64,000 nt of DNA from Archegozetes longisetosus (Eukaryota > Arthropoda > Arachnida > Sarcoptiformes > Trhypochthoniidae). Position 1 is the stretch's first letter, and the number at the start of each line of letters is the position of its first letter. Positions 38,601 through 53,400 of this stretch are shown one piece after another. The translations under genes were made by a program, and so were the position numbers. The stretch lies in contig JAEMBT020000001.1 of the NCBI GenBank assembly GCA_018873245.2, forward strand, positions 7,034,220-7,098,219, read 5' to 3'. Below the pieces are notes generated by a model. The model was not told where the DNA came from, searched no databases, and saw only the letters and a program-made list of their open reading frames with translations.

Positions 38601-39743
38601 TAACAAAACTATTTGAAAAGTGATTTGATTGATATAAAGGACAAAAATTGTGATTAATTAATCTATAAGCTATTATAATTAAAGAGAAAATAAAAGTTGA
38701 GTTAATTAAGCGAAAGTATTCAATATAGAATAAGTTATAAATAGAACATTCTAATCATAATCTAATAAGAAAATAATAATTAAAAGGCTATTGGTCTTCA
38801 TAAGCGATTTATGAGAGAAATAAAAATATAATTGTAATGAATATTTATGAAATAGTATCACTTGTTACAGTTGATCCAGTTGATCCAGTTATCAAAGCAA
38901 TAATTCAACATGAATTGCATTATTTAGTGTCTTTAATATATGGTCACTTACCAACAATGAGCTAGTTATAATCGGAAACATTAATTCTATTATTCAATCT
39001 GCATTATAACTATCAACATGCTTTTTATCTTTTTCATCGTTTACTCGATTATAAATAGAAATCAAATATATTATTTGTTATGAATTTTCTTTTTTGGTTA
39101 ACTTTACTCGACTTTATGCTGAATTAGACTAATTATTGAAATATTTATGAACTTTAGTTGGGAAAAAAGTTATTTATGGATTGAATAGAAATCCGTTTTT
39201 CTTCTTATAAGTTGAAGAAGTTCAGAGATAAGACCAATTAATTATTCATTTTTTGGGTCAAAGTGGATGGCATCGGGTCTGAGGAGTTATTAATGAATTC
39301 TCTGAATATTTAAGATAAGTGAGAAGGAAAATTAAAATTTTCATTATTAAAAGTTGGTCTTAACTAAAAAGCTTAAAAACCAATTATCAAATAGTATCAG
39401 AAGTGAACATCTCAACTATCGGGATTGAGAAAACACGAAATTTCGATTTCGAAAATCTGTTTAGCATAATTAGATTCTCAATGCACGCAAAATATTACAA
39501 AACAGATTATCGTTTCAATTTTACTCAATTTGATAGATAGCGTTTTGTTTTAGGCTTAGCAAACATAACATATACTTATTTCATTTGCATAATTCACGAA
39601 CGTATACTAAATCTCAAATTGAGAAATCAAATCTATGCCAAATATAATGCCAATGGATTTCCTTAGATCCCGACCCACACACTCTCACTTATGTCGATAC
39701 TGATTGCAATCAGAGATTAAATTCTAAATTTTTTTTAGTCCGG

Positions 39744-39745
<2 letters not shown>

Positions 39746-39787
<42 letters not shown>
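39746..39787. repeat. GA microsatellite
   Basis: An almost pure (GA)n run of about 42 bp. Confidence 0.95.
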
Positions 39788-39790
<3 letters not shown>

Positions 39791-41679
39791 GTATTAGCTA
39801 GCGTTAAATGCCCCTAATTTTCGATACTAGACTAGGAACTACTATAATATGAAAGCATAAATGTTGAATTCTTTTGGTTATGATTTATTTGAATTCTTGA
39901 AAAATGACATTTAAAGCGAATGTCATTTGAAAGCTTATTTATGTTCTGTGAATCGCTGATGAGTATTAACCTCGATTTTATAGCTTTCAAACTATCTTTG
40001 CCGAAAAATTTTGTTATTGATTCTTAGGGACATTGTTGGGATATAAAAATGCTCTAAATTTTTTTAGTTATTTGTATTAGTTTTTGAAAAGTTTTTGAAA
40101 AGTTTTTGACAAGATTTGGACTCTATTTAGTACGTATTTACTCGACTCTTGCATTGAGCTAAAAGACTTTGTGAAGCATAAAAAGGGAGCTAAAAGAGAC
40201 ACAATAACTGAATTATGAAACAAGACATATATAGATTATAAACAATGAACAAATATATATTTAACTTATCTATAAATAACTTGATTAGCGTTTGAAGCAA
40301 AGCATAATAAAAATGTATGAAAATAAATTTCTAACAAACCTAATAGTAATTGAATTTGATTATTACCTAAACATACGTTTAATATTTTGCTCAATAAACA
40401 AATATAAGGTTTTTAAAGTAATTAAAAACTTTAATTTTTGACTGACAGATATTGACAGTTACTTGTTTTGCTGTTTGATTTTTCTGTTATGAAAAACTTG
40501 TTTATATTTTATTTATTACAGTTTTTACTAACAATGCTTTTAAGAGTTGATGTCTTGTAGATAAATAGCTTAAGTAGACTTAGCGTTAAGTCTATATTTA
40601 TAATTATAGACTTTCCAAAATCTTTCTTCTCTTATTGAAAATTATAGCAAATCTTTTCTATTCATTCACCTTTTCTGAATATTTCATTCAACTTTTCTGA
40701 ATATTTCTATCACAGAAGTCGAGCCTTTATCGTGTAAATTCAAAAAGTTATTGTTAAAACAATGTAACAAACGGAAAAGAGGAAAATTAGTATTTATTTG
40801 CAAAACAAATATAAGGAGAACTAGTCAAAGCAATGAAACGCTTATAAAAAATCAAACTTTTCTGCACGAGTAGAACGAATCGTGTATAGAAACGAGTCAG
40901 CCAGACAATAAGCAAAGTGAAAAGATTTTCATTTTTTTCTTTTATGAGAAATACATAAATCAAAATGTGAAGAAAAGATCATCATCAGATGAAAAATATG
41001 TGTTATTGGGGTGAATAAGTGTTATTCTTGTGCAAAATTTTAGATCTGCTTGAGCTCGGCTTCTGAAGCACAAGATCCAAGTCGACAATGCTCGAGAGCA
41101 ATGTTTTCTCATTCAGTTTGATTAGTATTGAGAATTAGAAAGTAATGTGAGCTTTTAGTTTGAGTTTCAGTTTGAGTTCAGAGAGAGATTGAGTGAAAAC
41201 ACCTCTAAGGTATTGGACCTGTTTCTATGTTTTTGTTACTAATGCTTGAGAGAAAAGCTGACGGATTACAGTTTAAAATTATTTGGGTTTTCAGTGATCG
41301 TAATTACTATAAAGATTTTTTTGAGTAGAATATCATTATTTGAGAACTTCATTTTGATCATGCTAATGTTTTTATATGTCTCAATATGCGATTTATTGAA
41401 ATTTTTCTATTAAGAAGCTTAACAATTAGTGAAGCGATAAGTTTAATTCAAAAATTACTTGAACACACGCATCACTAATCAATATATCAATTATGATCAA
41501 TTACCAGCTATAAAACATAGTTAACAAAAATTATTAGAAAAAATCTACATAAAAAGTTCATATTAAAGGGATCTACCAATTCCTGACTAAATGTTTGATC
41601 AAAGAAAATAGTATTTAAAAGAAAGAAATTAGTTATTCAGAAACTGTATTAAATACTGTTATTTTAGCTGGAGGTAAAA

Positions 41680-41748
41680 CTACAGGTAAGAAATTACAGG
41701 TAAGAAATTACAGGTAAGAAACTACAGGTAAGAAACTACAGGTAATTA
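41680..41748 (+). repeat. tandem array of a splice-donor-like 14-mer
   Basis: Five consecutive copies of TACAGGTAAGAAAT or TACAGGTAAGAAAC, each containing CAG/GTAAGAAA, close to the ideal U1-pairing 5' splice site. It lies about 0.7 kb before the start codon of the plus-strand deacetylase. Confidence 0.9.
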
Positions 41749-42440
41749 TGCATTAGTGCTACGCATGCTCTGACGAGACACTTAAAGTTGATAGTAAAAA
41801 ATGTCTAGTATTGGATCACATATTGGGTCTCAACCTATTTCTTTGGTGGCAATTGAATGCTTACATTTTCTCTCTTATGAATTAACTCACAGCTCACTTC
41901 ACTCGTTAGAAGTGATCCCAATCACTGTTTTGATTTGAGTTGAAACTATGAAAAAACGCTTTTCTTTCCAATAGTTGTTGTACGAAAGTATAGTTTGAAT
42001 AGTTTGTTAAATGCTTTAATGTTATTATGGATAAAGTTTTTGGCGCTATTTGTGGTTTGACCACAAGAACTATTTACTTATGTGACTACTATTCGACTAA
42101 CTCTTTACTGCAATCTTCGTTATTTCGAGTTTTAGAAATACATCTAAGACTTAAAGTCTGAAGACTTGATAATTTCAATTATATTTTTGATAATAATTTA
42201 CTTTTTTACTCAACGAATCTGTGAATCAATTTTTGCTTTAATGAAAAAAATTGTTTTTTTTCTAAGAGTTAAATCAAAGATGTGAACAAATTTTCGCAAT
42301 AATATTAGATATTTTTAACCCAAAAATTTAGTTATTTAGAGTTTTTTCCGATTGATCTTATTTTTCAATCAACATTTGATACTTTTTTTGTTGTAAAACT
42401 CGTATTGAGATTTCAATTTTGTCGACTGAACTGAACAAAA

Positions 42441-45400
42441 ATGTCACTAAATATTGGAATTTATATCAAGACTGACATCATTTTCCTCATATATATCTTC
42501 ATAATCATCACATATTTTAACGGTAAGCCAAATATCAATTACTTATAAAGAATTTGCCCGTCGAATGAGCTAATACAAAAATTTATGTCTTAATAACTGT
42601 AAAAATGTTTTAAAACTTTCCAAAAGTGTAACAAAACTGAATTAAAAGTTCAAAATTCTATAAGTATTGAAGTGATTTTTATCGAAAATTGAAATTTAAG
42701 TGAAATTCAAAGCTATATATTGAATAAATTGGTTGAGAAGTGCTTTTCAAATGGATATCATGAGATCTTTTTTAAGTGAATTAGAAAATCAAATTCCGAT
42801 CGAGAACTAGTTCAGAAAGTTTTGCTTCTTTTATCTTATATACAAAAAAGTTTGATAGAAATAAATTTGTTTGAGATAAGAAATTGAAAATTTAAATTTT
42901 TTTCCAATTTTAATTAAACTTAATTTCAAAGAAAGTAACAGTTATTGAGCAATAATTTCAAACAATTATCTAAGGTAAAAGAAAAAAAAAGAAGAATTTT
43001 CATAATAGATATAAAAAAAGAGGAAAAGATATAACAAGCAATTAAATAATAAATAAGTATAAGGTAATATTTGCTATTGATTATTAAGAAGAAAAAACTT
43101 CAAACAAGAAGAAGAGAGCAAGATACAAAGCAATAGATAAGAAGAATAATAGAAACAAATAACGAAAACAATAATTTGAATAAATAAGAGTTGTTAAGTT
43201 GTTAAGTAAGTTAATTTGCGAATAAACCACCTGCTAGTTTAATCAGTCAAATATTTAGCCCTTTCTAAATTATCAACTAATCAATCGGGGCCTGAGAACT
43301 AACTCAGATACAAAAGTTAAATACTTTCTCTGTTAACTAACTATCGATCGGAGAGCGATTGTTGAGTAATTGAATTTTTGTTGGATCATTATCTAGAAGT
43401 AATACTCTCTAAATAAATTTGATTTTCATTTTAGAGAAGTATGTTATTCATCTTGCTTAGTTCCTATTGAGAGTTAATATGTTATGAAAATACAAATTAC
43501 ATATTAAAATCAAGCACCTATCTAAACTGATTGATGAAAACGAAATTTGATTTAATGCTTGTATTCAAATCGTTTCAAACATATGCTAATGAGTGATAGA
43601 TTTCGACATAAATCTAATGAATGAAAGGTTAAACAGATATTAATGAGAATATTGAAAGTATAGTTAGAATTGGTTGAAATAAGAAAAGAGAATTTAATCA
43701 AATAAAGAGGAAAGGAGCATAACAGGTTAGGTATAACCTGATAGCTTATTCTAACGCTTTGTTAGCAAACATAATCACTAGATTGTAATCATAATGATTC
43801 TAACTGAATTAGTCCCTATAATCATAATGATTCTAACTGAATTAGTCCCCATAAACCCACTCGATTGTGATTTAGCATAGATCTTATTGTTAATAGCATT
43901 TATGGTAGTAATACTTATAGTAGTTCTCAATACTAATCATACTTATTGTATGAAATATTCACGTTAACTCTTTCGTGACTTTTCATATTCTTATTTCTTT
44001 CTTTCTTTACTATCATTATTACTATTACTATCTCTGAAAATGTTGTCAATTATGAAAATTAAACTTAAAAATTAATTTTGATTAAAGTCAATTTTGTTGA
44101 TTAGCTAGCTATCAATCTTGCTAACTCAATCTAAACTACAAGTTTTGGTACTAATTAAGCATAAAACTTGCTGAAAGGCTGACATTTTTCTAACTAAATG
44201 GGAGTTAGTTTTGAAAAAATCTAATCAAAGAACTAAAAGAATGAGTTTGAAGGAGCGATTTAAATACGTTACAGTATTATATTTAAAGCATAACAATTTT
44301 TACGACACTATTATCTCGAATGAAACGAGCCATAAAATAACAAGTCTAAGTATCTATATATGGCATAAGAGGTAGCGATTAATTATAAATCGAAATGTTT
44401 AATGAACTAAATCGTAAAATATTTTAATGTCTTAAACGCGATTAATATCTCAAACTTGCAGTCCTTCCTCGAGAAAGTGAAACCAAATCAAAGGAGAGCA
44501 TCAAAACTAACCATATATTAAATACGAATTATTTGACACAAGTGTTTTATATGTGAGTCTTATTGGGTTTTTATTTGTGCGGAAAAGCAGGAAATAAATT
44601 GATATATGAGTTGAAAAGAAGTGAAATTTCAACATTGACTTATAGGGTATTAAAGCTGAACATAAATATAGTTAAAAGAAGAGAAATAATGTTCTTTCAT
44701 GACGAGTATCTTTAAGACTATCTTCTACTTAACACTTACTTTTATGAAATAGTGTCACTAGCTTATCTATGCAATTCTTACTTTTTTCTTACTTTTTTCT
44801 TACTTTTAAATCCATTTCTTAATTATCTCTTTCATTCAGATATCATTTCTTTTACTTCAATTTTTCAAAATAATTATATTGTTTTATTTGGGAAAATATT
44901 GTTTTTCTAGAAAAGCGGAAGAAAATCAGTAATCATTTAAATTGGTTTATAAACAATGCAATCAATATTGTGTTTGATAACAACTTAATAGCAGTAATTT
45001 TATTGTACACTCAAATAAAAGTTTTCTTCAAAAAGTTTTCTTCAAATTGTTGAGAACTTTTACTGGGAGTCAAAATAGATTACTATTACAACTTATCTCC
45101 GATATATTCAACCTGGAGCCTATTTCACTCTAACGAGCTTTGAGAAAATTACACCAATTCTGAGGAGGCGCTATTTTTGAATTACCGGAAATTCTTCCTA
45201 CAGGAGCTCATTATAATGGAGTTTACTGTACTAGTAGTTTCGATACCAGACTAGATATTTTTCATTTCATTTTGCTTCAGGTCTGCATTCTTTAGGCACT
45301 TTTTTTTAATCACATTCTTCTATTGGTTGTCAATAAGCATTTGAAGAATTGATTAAAATAATTTCGAAACCTTGAAGTCTCAGAGCAATGAATATCTTGG

Positions 45401-47350
45401 AATAATAAGACATTTTTTGTTCGATTTTGTTGGAGAACGTTCAGGAAAATTAGTTTCATTTCTAACCCTAAACTTCTGAAGGCATCGATGCTAATCTGTT
45501 TTAGTACTTATGAACTTTTGATATGAATGGATGTCAGACTAACGTTATAGCAGAAGGAAAATCAAATTCATTATTGCTATTATCATTAAACATAATTACT
45601 TTTTAACTGACTAGACTCGTAAAAAATCTAATTCCTTTACTTGTAAATCAAATGATTTTTAATTTGACTAATCAAAAGGGTTAATCACAATATGCAATTG
45701 ATTTATCTAGGTACCTTTGTAAATTTACTATAGTCTAATCACAATATGCAGTTGATTTATCTAGGTGCCTTTGCATATATACTATAGTCTAATCACAATA
45801 TGCAATTAATTTATCTAGATACCTTTGCAAATATACTATAGTACTAGGGAGTTCATGCAACCTTAACTATATCTAATATTAACAAATTGAAAGTTGATTA
45901 ACATACAAGTATTTTTAGTATCTATAAGAATGTTTTTAATTCTTCCTTAAGTATATCTTACTGTAGAGCTAACTTATTTTCTATAGTCAACTGTCTTGTT
46001 GTCAATTTTTTAGAGTAGAAAAAACATTTTGAATAGAAAAAAATCATTAACGAGCAAAATAAATAGATCGCAAAAATTTATTTGTCAAACTAATCTTGCG
46101 ATTAATATGTTGCTTGAATTAATGATTCTCCTTATAAAAATCGAAGAAAAGTGGTAATTGATACGAATTGATAGTTTGGCACACTTTCCATTTGTGTGAA
46201 AAGTAGGGACAAAAGCTTTCCACTCGTTTCTAATATGTTTGAGAATAATAGATCCCTTTCTTTCACTATTTGGTGCGATTCTTTTTTCAAATCAATTCAT
46301 TCAACTCTACCTTAAATACCTTTATTTTTCTCAATAGTAATAAAAACCTAAATTTTATTTTTAGTTTAAGTCGTTAATAACTAACGTTTGTGTAGCGGAT
46401 GATTCTTAGCGTCAATTTCATACTTGATCGCACACTAAACTGTTAAAGTTATTCAGTTGTATTTATTGTCTTATCAACTTTTTAGACACGTTTTTCTACT
46501 TTATTCTAATGCCTAACAATTTTTGAAAAAAAACCTTTTTTTAAACATTTTAGTTTTGCCTAATTTGATGTTTAGACAGTTAGATATCCAGTTGTATTAT
46601 AGAATTAGTTTAGATTTACCGACTCGATAGTCGTTTTGTCAGTTTGATGTCTGATTAGATAAAAATTGATTTGAATATAAAACTACTGCAAACTTGAAAT
46701 GTAACAGTAATTAATGCTTTTATGACGTGTTTTACATAAATACTTATAGTTGGTAAACGTTTTTTGTAAAGGTTTTTAAGGATCTGTTTTATGTAATCAA
46801 TTTTGAATCTGGAAGGTATGTGAAGGTCTTAACCGATAAAACATTACTTCTATACAAATGTCTCGATAATTCAAACGAATTATTAAAAGCAAAAAAAACT
46901 TAATCAAACTTGAGATAAGAAAATTTCTATTAGATTGAATCGTGATTTTCTTATTTATCGCCATAAATTTTTTGCACTGAGATAAGAAAAAATGAATTTT
47001 GAACCGACAAAAATCAATTTACTTTTCTGGTACGTAAAACAACAGAATTGCCATAAAAAGTGATATATTTATAAGTTTCATATCTGATCACGTATTTCCT
47101 TAGAAATGATTCAATTTTGCCTCAAATATAAAACTTTCTACAAGTCTGTTGGCGTCGTCTCGTAATTACTGAAGGTCTTAATACTCATTCAGAGATAACT
47201 TTTGCTTTGAATTCAAATTCACTTTTACTCCACCCAAAACATTTTGCCCCAAACAGATAGAAGTAAGAAAAGATAGACTAATGTGAAAAGGGCGTAAGTT
47301 TACTCTTTTGTGGTCACAATAGAAGGCATTCTTCAAATAAATCATAATAA

Positions 47351-47402
<52 letters not shown>

Positions 47403-50400
47403 AAGAAAGAGAGAGAGAGAGAGGAGAGAGAGAAAGAACTTAAGAACAAGATAAGTGACTCCTTTAATAGCATTGACTTATCCCATTCCATACTAAACAA
47501 ATAGATAGAGCAGTAAAAGTGATGAGACTATAGCTTTTATTAATAGGATGTTTGAAAGCCTGAAGAATAAAAAACTGTATATGAATTGAAGTAAATCCTT
47601 GAACTACTTTCGCTCTCTTTTGTGACAGTGGAGGCATAAAAGCTTATAACTTATAATTTACTGGCCAATCTACTTCTTATTTGTCTATTCTGGGCTATTT
47701 TTTCTTACAAATACCTACATTTCTTTACTACTAAATACGATCATTTCACTAGTTTTTGCCATAATTATAGTCACTTTGATGAGAATAACAACTTTGCTAC
47801 TGGTCATTACTGCTAATATTAAACATACTGAGAAAGTTTTCTTAATACTAGTATTAGTCAATGATGTGATGAACAATTTTATAATTATGACGTTGAGAGA
47901 TTGTTCTCTGACGTTCGAAGGCTATCTAAATTTGTAATTAAGAGATTTTTTATTTTAAGAACAAAGAGTCTATTCAATGAGCTATTAGATTCTGAGCTAT
48001 TAGATTCCGTACTATTAGATTCTATGCTATGTTTTCGATTAGCTACAAACTGAAACTGTTTTTCAAACCTAAAATTTACAATATTATTAATTTATTTATA
48101 ACTGAATAAAATTGCCATTAACTGCCAATCAATTTTGAATTACCTTGTAATAAAATTAATAAAAATCATAATTTCTTTAATATCAATGCGTTTACACAAA
48201 AATTGAGTCATAAATGCAATTTTGAGTTTAATTATGGACTTCAATCATACAATTAGCTAAACAAGCATGCAACAAATTAAGTTATTTTCGTTTTCGCTCG
48301 TCAGATAAGATTAAAACTTTGTTCATCCTTAAGGATTTGAAATAGATTTCAGTTTCAATCTCTAAAACTTGGATTTTAAAACTTCGTGAAAACTTCATCC
48401 CTGATTAAATTGTATCAAATTTTAAGGACAGCTGAAATTAGTTTGCAATAGGACTGATATTAAGAAAACTAAATTTTTAGAGAGATTAAAATCAAGGCTT
48501 TTAATCAATATTGAGTAATAGGTGTTCGTGTCAACGCATTGTTAAACGAATTCATGACTTTAGTCGGAGATTATTAATGTTTTTCATGTTTTATAAACAA
48601 TAAATTTCTTTACCTCTTGTTATACACCTTGAGATACAGAAGTTTTGACAGTTTAGATAATAATCCAATTTTTTGATAAATCAATTTGAAAACCGATTTC
48701 ACTTTGAATCTATTTTAATTGATTTTTTAAGGAAACTTTTCCAATGTTTAGATAAACCCTTGAAGAGAGAACTTCCCCAAAATAAAATTTATTTCAATAT
48801 AAATCATTGTGAGCTCAAAGTGATGCATAAAAATGCAATAGATTTGATTTGAGGATAAATTTCTCATTAACTAATATTCAATCATTTTAGATTTTATCAT
48901 TTTTGCAAGCTTAGTCTAAGCAGAAATATTGTCAACTTCTAAACTGTAATTTATAAGTTGACAATATATCTGAACTTCAGATTCTGAAGAGTTTCTAAAA
49001 ATTGAGACAATAGTACCAAAATGATTATAAGAGTTAAGCCTAACCTAAAATTGACACAAAGAGAGTTATCTAATATGAAAAAACGTGTACAATCATTATA
49101 GTGATCACAAGTTAAAGAGAGAGAATTGTTAGAAAATAAGAAAGATTTTTAGGTTAAAAATATATTTCAAGTATACTTCAAATTGAGTATTGTTACAAAC
49201 ATTGAACAATAAATGCAAATAAAAAACTATTTTAATTGCACATTACATATGAAAATGTTCTTATGACTTGTTTTTTGGTTAATAACAAACCTAATAAGTC
49301 CTCAAATTCGTGATTCAATTCCTCCCTCTCTAGTGTTATTTTCATTTAAGTCCTGTTCGTCTGACATATATTTCAAATTTAGGCATTAAATTAAGTTGAC
49401 ATCTAAAGTGAATTTACTTTCAACAGCTTTTCTACCAGAATAAGTAAAAGTTGAACAACTTTCAAAAATTTTAATTTTCAAAAATTTTAATTTTCATAAA
49501 ATCTAATACTTTCACGCAATTTTCATTATCATTCTTAAAATTTACTGAATATTTTTGACTAAATTTCAAATTAGTTATAATATATGAAAATTGTTATTCA
49601 TCATTGAATTACGCCTCAAAAAATTCAGATGTAGTAAAAATTGAATTGATGAATAGAAATTTAGCCTCAATTCAGCCCCAAATACAAAATTGCGTTAATA
49701 ATTGGCCTAAATTGTGACTGAAAGCGAAAATAGATTCACTTATTCACGAAATGTTTATTTAGGTAACTGTCATTGAAAATTAGCTTATTATCAAATTACA
49801 GTCCGACCCCGATTACGGAACTTGGGATTTAGGTAAACTCCAGCTTAGCAATCAATCTTGAAAACAGAGACTGCCTCTATAAGATCTATAATGTTAAATA
49901 ATACGAACTATTTGAGAGAAAGATTTATATCGAGACTCACGATTACTAGGTATGCAAATATGTTGATATTTCAAGAAAATTTGTTCAATAAAACCGGTAA
50001 AAACCGAACTTTCTCATCTTTTTAAACTAATTCCCTTGGGTTCAATAAAAACAAATAAACTTTTTATGTTGCCCTCAAGATTTCTGTATCAATAAAGACT
50101 TGTAGACAAATATTCAATACAGTACTTGTTGATATTTTTAGTAACACACTTGCTATAAGCAAGCTTTAAAATGCAAATATTTGACTAAAATTTAGAAATT
50201 CGTTTGCTGTTTCGTAATTTTATTTAAATAATTTTGAAATTTGTTTCTTATTTTGTTTATTAAGCAATTGAAAGCTTACTTAAGATTCATACGAATTGCT
50301 AAATATTTTAATTGATAGTGATTAGGGTGTGCGAAATTTTCGATTTTCTATAATAACATTTAAATTATAAGACAAATATTTAAGATAATTAAGTTAAGCT

Positions 50401-53400
50401 TAATAAGGAGTATATTAATAATTTGAAATTTGAAACTAAGAATAAGAAGTATCACGATTTGGACTCAATTATTAAAATTTGAAAATCTAGAGGTAGATAA
50501 TTAAAATCGATAAACACTAATCGTGACTGTAGTGACAGAAATGTAAGCATTTAGGGAAAACACCAAAATCATATTTATAATCTAGTTTTCAATGCTTATA
50601 AGTTTTTAGTCCCTAGCTAATTTATGCTATTTATTCTTATGAGACATTGACAATCGTCTCCGACTCTATTATTGTTAGCTATTTTAATATCAAATTCATT
50701 AATCAATCAGGAGTTGCTTAAAATTTTATTTTTAAATTACATGTTAAACTGAAAATTGACTCACTCTAATAATAATTATGAATAGAAGTAAAAATTGATG
50801 CATTCCTTTCATAAATCAAAAGATTAAACAAAAAAAAGAGATAATTAAGCGAATGCTTCAATAGTAAGTTAGTACGAAGAGAGGCTTTTAATCAAGTACT
50901 GAAAATAATTTAGATTAACTGTAACTGTAGAATGGGTGTCAACTTGGCTTTCGGTCAAATTATACATTCATAAGAGATATGAGACTAACTCAAAAAACAC
51001 CGTGCATTGATTCAGCCATGAAAACAACGTAAGCGAAAAGATATTTAATAATACGATTATTAATTTGAAGCATACGACAGATCTAAAACAAGGCTAACCA
51101 ACGGAGCGTTCACATAAGAGAATTGATAATTTGGATGCACTTCAATAATATGTTATCATATCATAAATGATGGATTTGTTCAAAACTAGTCGTCTTTGAA
51201 ATCGCTTTTCAGCTCTACAACAAATTTAGATCTGATTGTTGTGGACAAATATGAGTTATATTTTAATCAATCGATTGATATTATGGGACAATTTTCAGAG
51301 AGATTATACAAAGAGAAGTTATTTTGGTAGATTGAAACCCGTTTGTGTACACCTGTACTTAAAAGTGATTAAATTTTTGATCCGATAATTGCATCCTTTG
51401 CCAGCCCTTTAACGCTTAAATGAGTTTGATTTAAATGCTTTTCTCCTTCACTTGAATATAAAACTCCTGAAGTAATGAAAACTTAGAACCAATTATTTAT
51501 TCTCATAATAAAAAACTGAAAAATTCAAACAATAAATAATTGACCAGACGCCATGAAATATTCAATTGTTAACTTTATTGCTTAAGCTAACTTTCTCCGT
51601 TAGACTAAATTTGGGAAAAGTTATGAGACATTAGCATAAATAGTCAATAAATGTCTATTATAGGTGGTATTACTTCAATCGAATACATACTAATACTAAT
51701 CAATACAAGATGACCTCAATCCTAATGACATAAAATTGTGAATAATAGAAGTAAGAAAATGATAATTATTGTAATTAAAATGTAAGGATTGGGTGACTCT
51801 AGAGATCAGTAGTGCGTCAATTTTGAGTTACTATTTATTTGGAGCTCTAACACAATATTTTGTTAGGCAATAGTCTCAATACTTATATAGCTGAATAATT
51901 AATTTCTTAACAACTATTCATGATTTAAACAGAAGATTTGTTTCTTTTAATTATATGATAATTTAGTTTTCAATTTCCTGTTTAGAAGCTCTAACAAATC
52001 AATACTTTTTCAAATATGTTTGTTCAATAAATCAATTGATTTGCTTAACTGTAGAAAAGTTGTCTCTAAAGTAAAATTTATTTTTCATTTCCTGACCGCT
52101 TATGTATATTATCATTAATACTTATTATGAATCTAATATTCGACATAATTAATAATAATTATTATATTGATTAATAGATAATAAAGTGTCACAAATCCTA
52201 TTTGTCATACAAGAAAATTCTTAAATCTGACACTATCTTATCTCAAATAATTTAGTTAATTATTTGATTTTATGCATGCAATTAACAAATACACACTTTG
52301 TCTTAATTATCATTATTAATGCTGTTAAAGGAAGCTCTCAATTAACTGGACTAAAGAGTGATAATAGTTATACATATACAATTCTTTCATAATAAATTCC
52401 ATTAAAAACTAATCTAATTAATCATTTTTTCTTTTACAGCATTAGTTCACTCAGAGCCCGCACAGACTACAAGTCAATTAGTAACTTTCAAATGTCCGGA
52501 ACAGTTTGGTTATTATGCTGATCATAAGAATTGTTCAAAATATTTCGTTTGTGTATTTGGCGAAGCCCTACACGAGTCATGTACGGGTGGACTTCGGTTC
52601 TCATCGGAGCTACAGACGTGTGACTGGCCTCGAAATGTGGTCTGTGAGGCAGAAGGTATTTATGATTATTTTTATATTTATACCTCAAAAAATCGTTTAT
52701 CATTTCACCATAACTGAACACATGTCTCGAATATATTTAAACATTATTTCAATTTGAGTGAAAATTTGTGTGTTAGTAGTGTTTAGAGTTTTATTAAACT
52801 TTGACGTTTCGTTTACCCAAAATAGATGTTTAATTGGATTAATTGAGAAAATTTGTAAAGTTTACACGAATTAAAAATGTTTACTGACATTTATTATTAG
52901 AATTAATGGTCCATAAAATAATATTTTAGGAGAAAGACCGCAGAACTAAGAACTAATTCAGTAAAGTTTCGATCGCGTGACTAAACGATTCGAAAATATT
53001 GCATAAACAATCATTTGAAATTGTAATTATTGAGTAAAAATTTGAATTTTGTTAAACTTTTCAGTTTAAAGTCATATTCGTTGCTGATATATGAATGAAT
53101 TTAATTATATTTATTAAAAAACGTACTAATTATTTATCAAATAATTTAAACGTTCATATTGCACAAAAACTAATAAAAAGGAATTATTACTATTTGAAAA
53201 ATATTTAGAGCTTAGTATTTGATTGACTAATAAGTTACAGCTTGTTCCTTGCATCAAATATTTAGTAATAACACTAGATATTAAGTAAAAATATTACAAA
53301 CAAAATACTTTATATTTAAATTCAAAATCAAATACAGATAAAAATGAAGATAAACAAATAGATAATAAAGATGATGACCGAAATACGGATACTTTGTATG

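Larger units (their letters stand above)
26374..42440. other. 16-kb intergenic region between divergent deacetylases
   Basis: No convincing coding exon was found on either strand. It holds both promoters, MITE copies C3 and C4, two dinucleotide runs and several short tandem arrays. A somewhat GC-richer patch around 41040-41230, about 1.3 kb before the plus-strand start codon, is the best place I see for its promoter or a non-coding first exon, but no specific element is assured. Confidence 0.6.
42523..52439 (+). other. first intron of chitin deacetylase paralogue 2
   Basis: 9.9 kb from a GTAAGC donor to a TTTTACAG acceptor. It contains the three-copy 54-bp repeat, a 33-bp duplication, a GA run and other short duplications. 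No nested gene was recognised on either strand. Confidence 0.65.

Noticed and set aside
47310-47504. Arg-Glu repeat open frame
   Set aside because: Direct translation of a GA microsatellite inside an intron.
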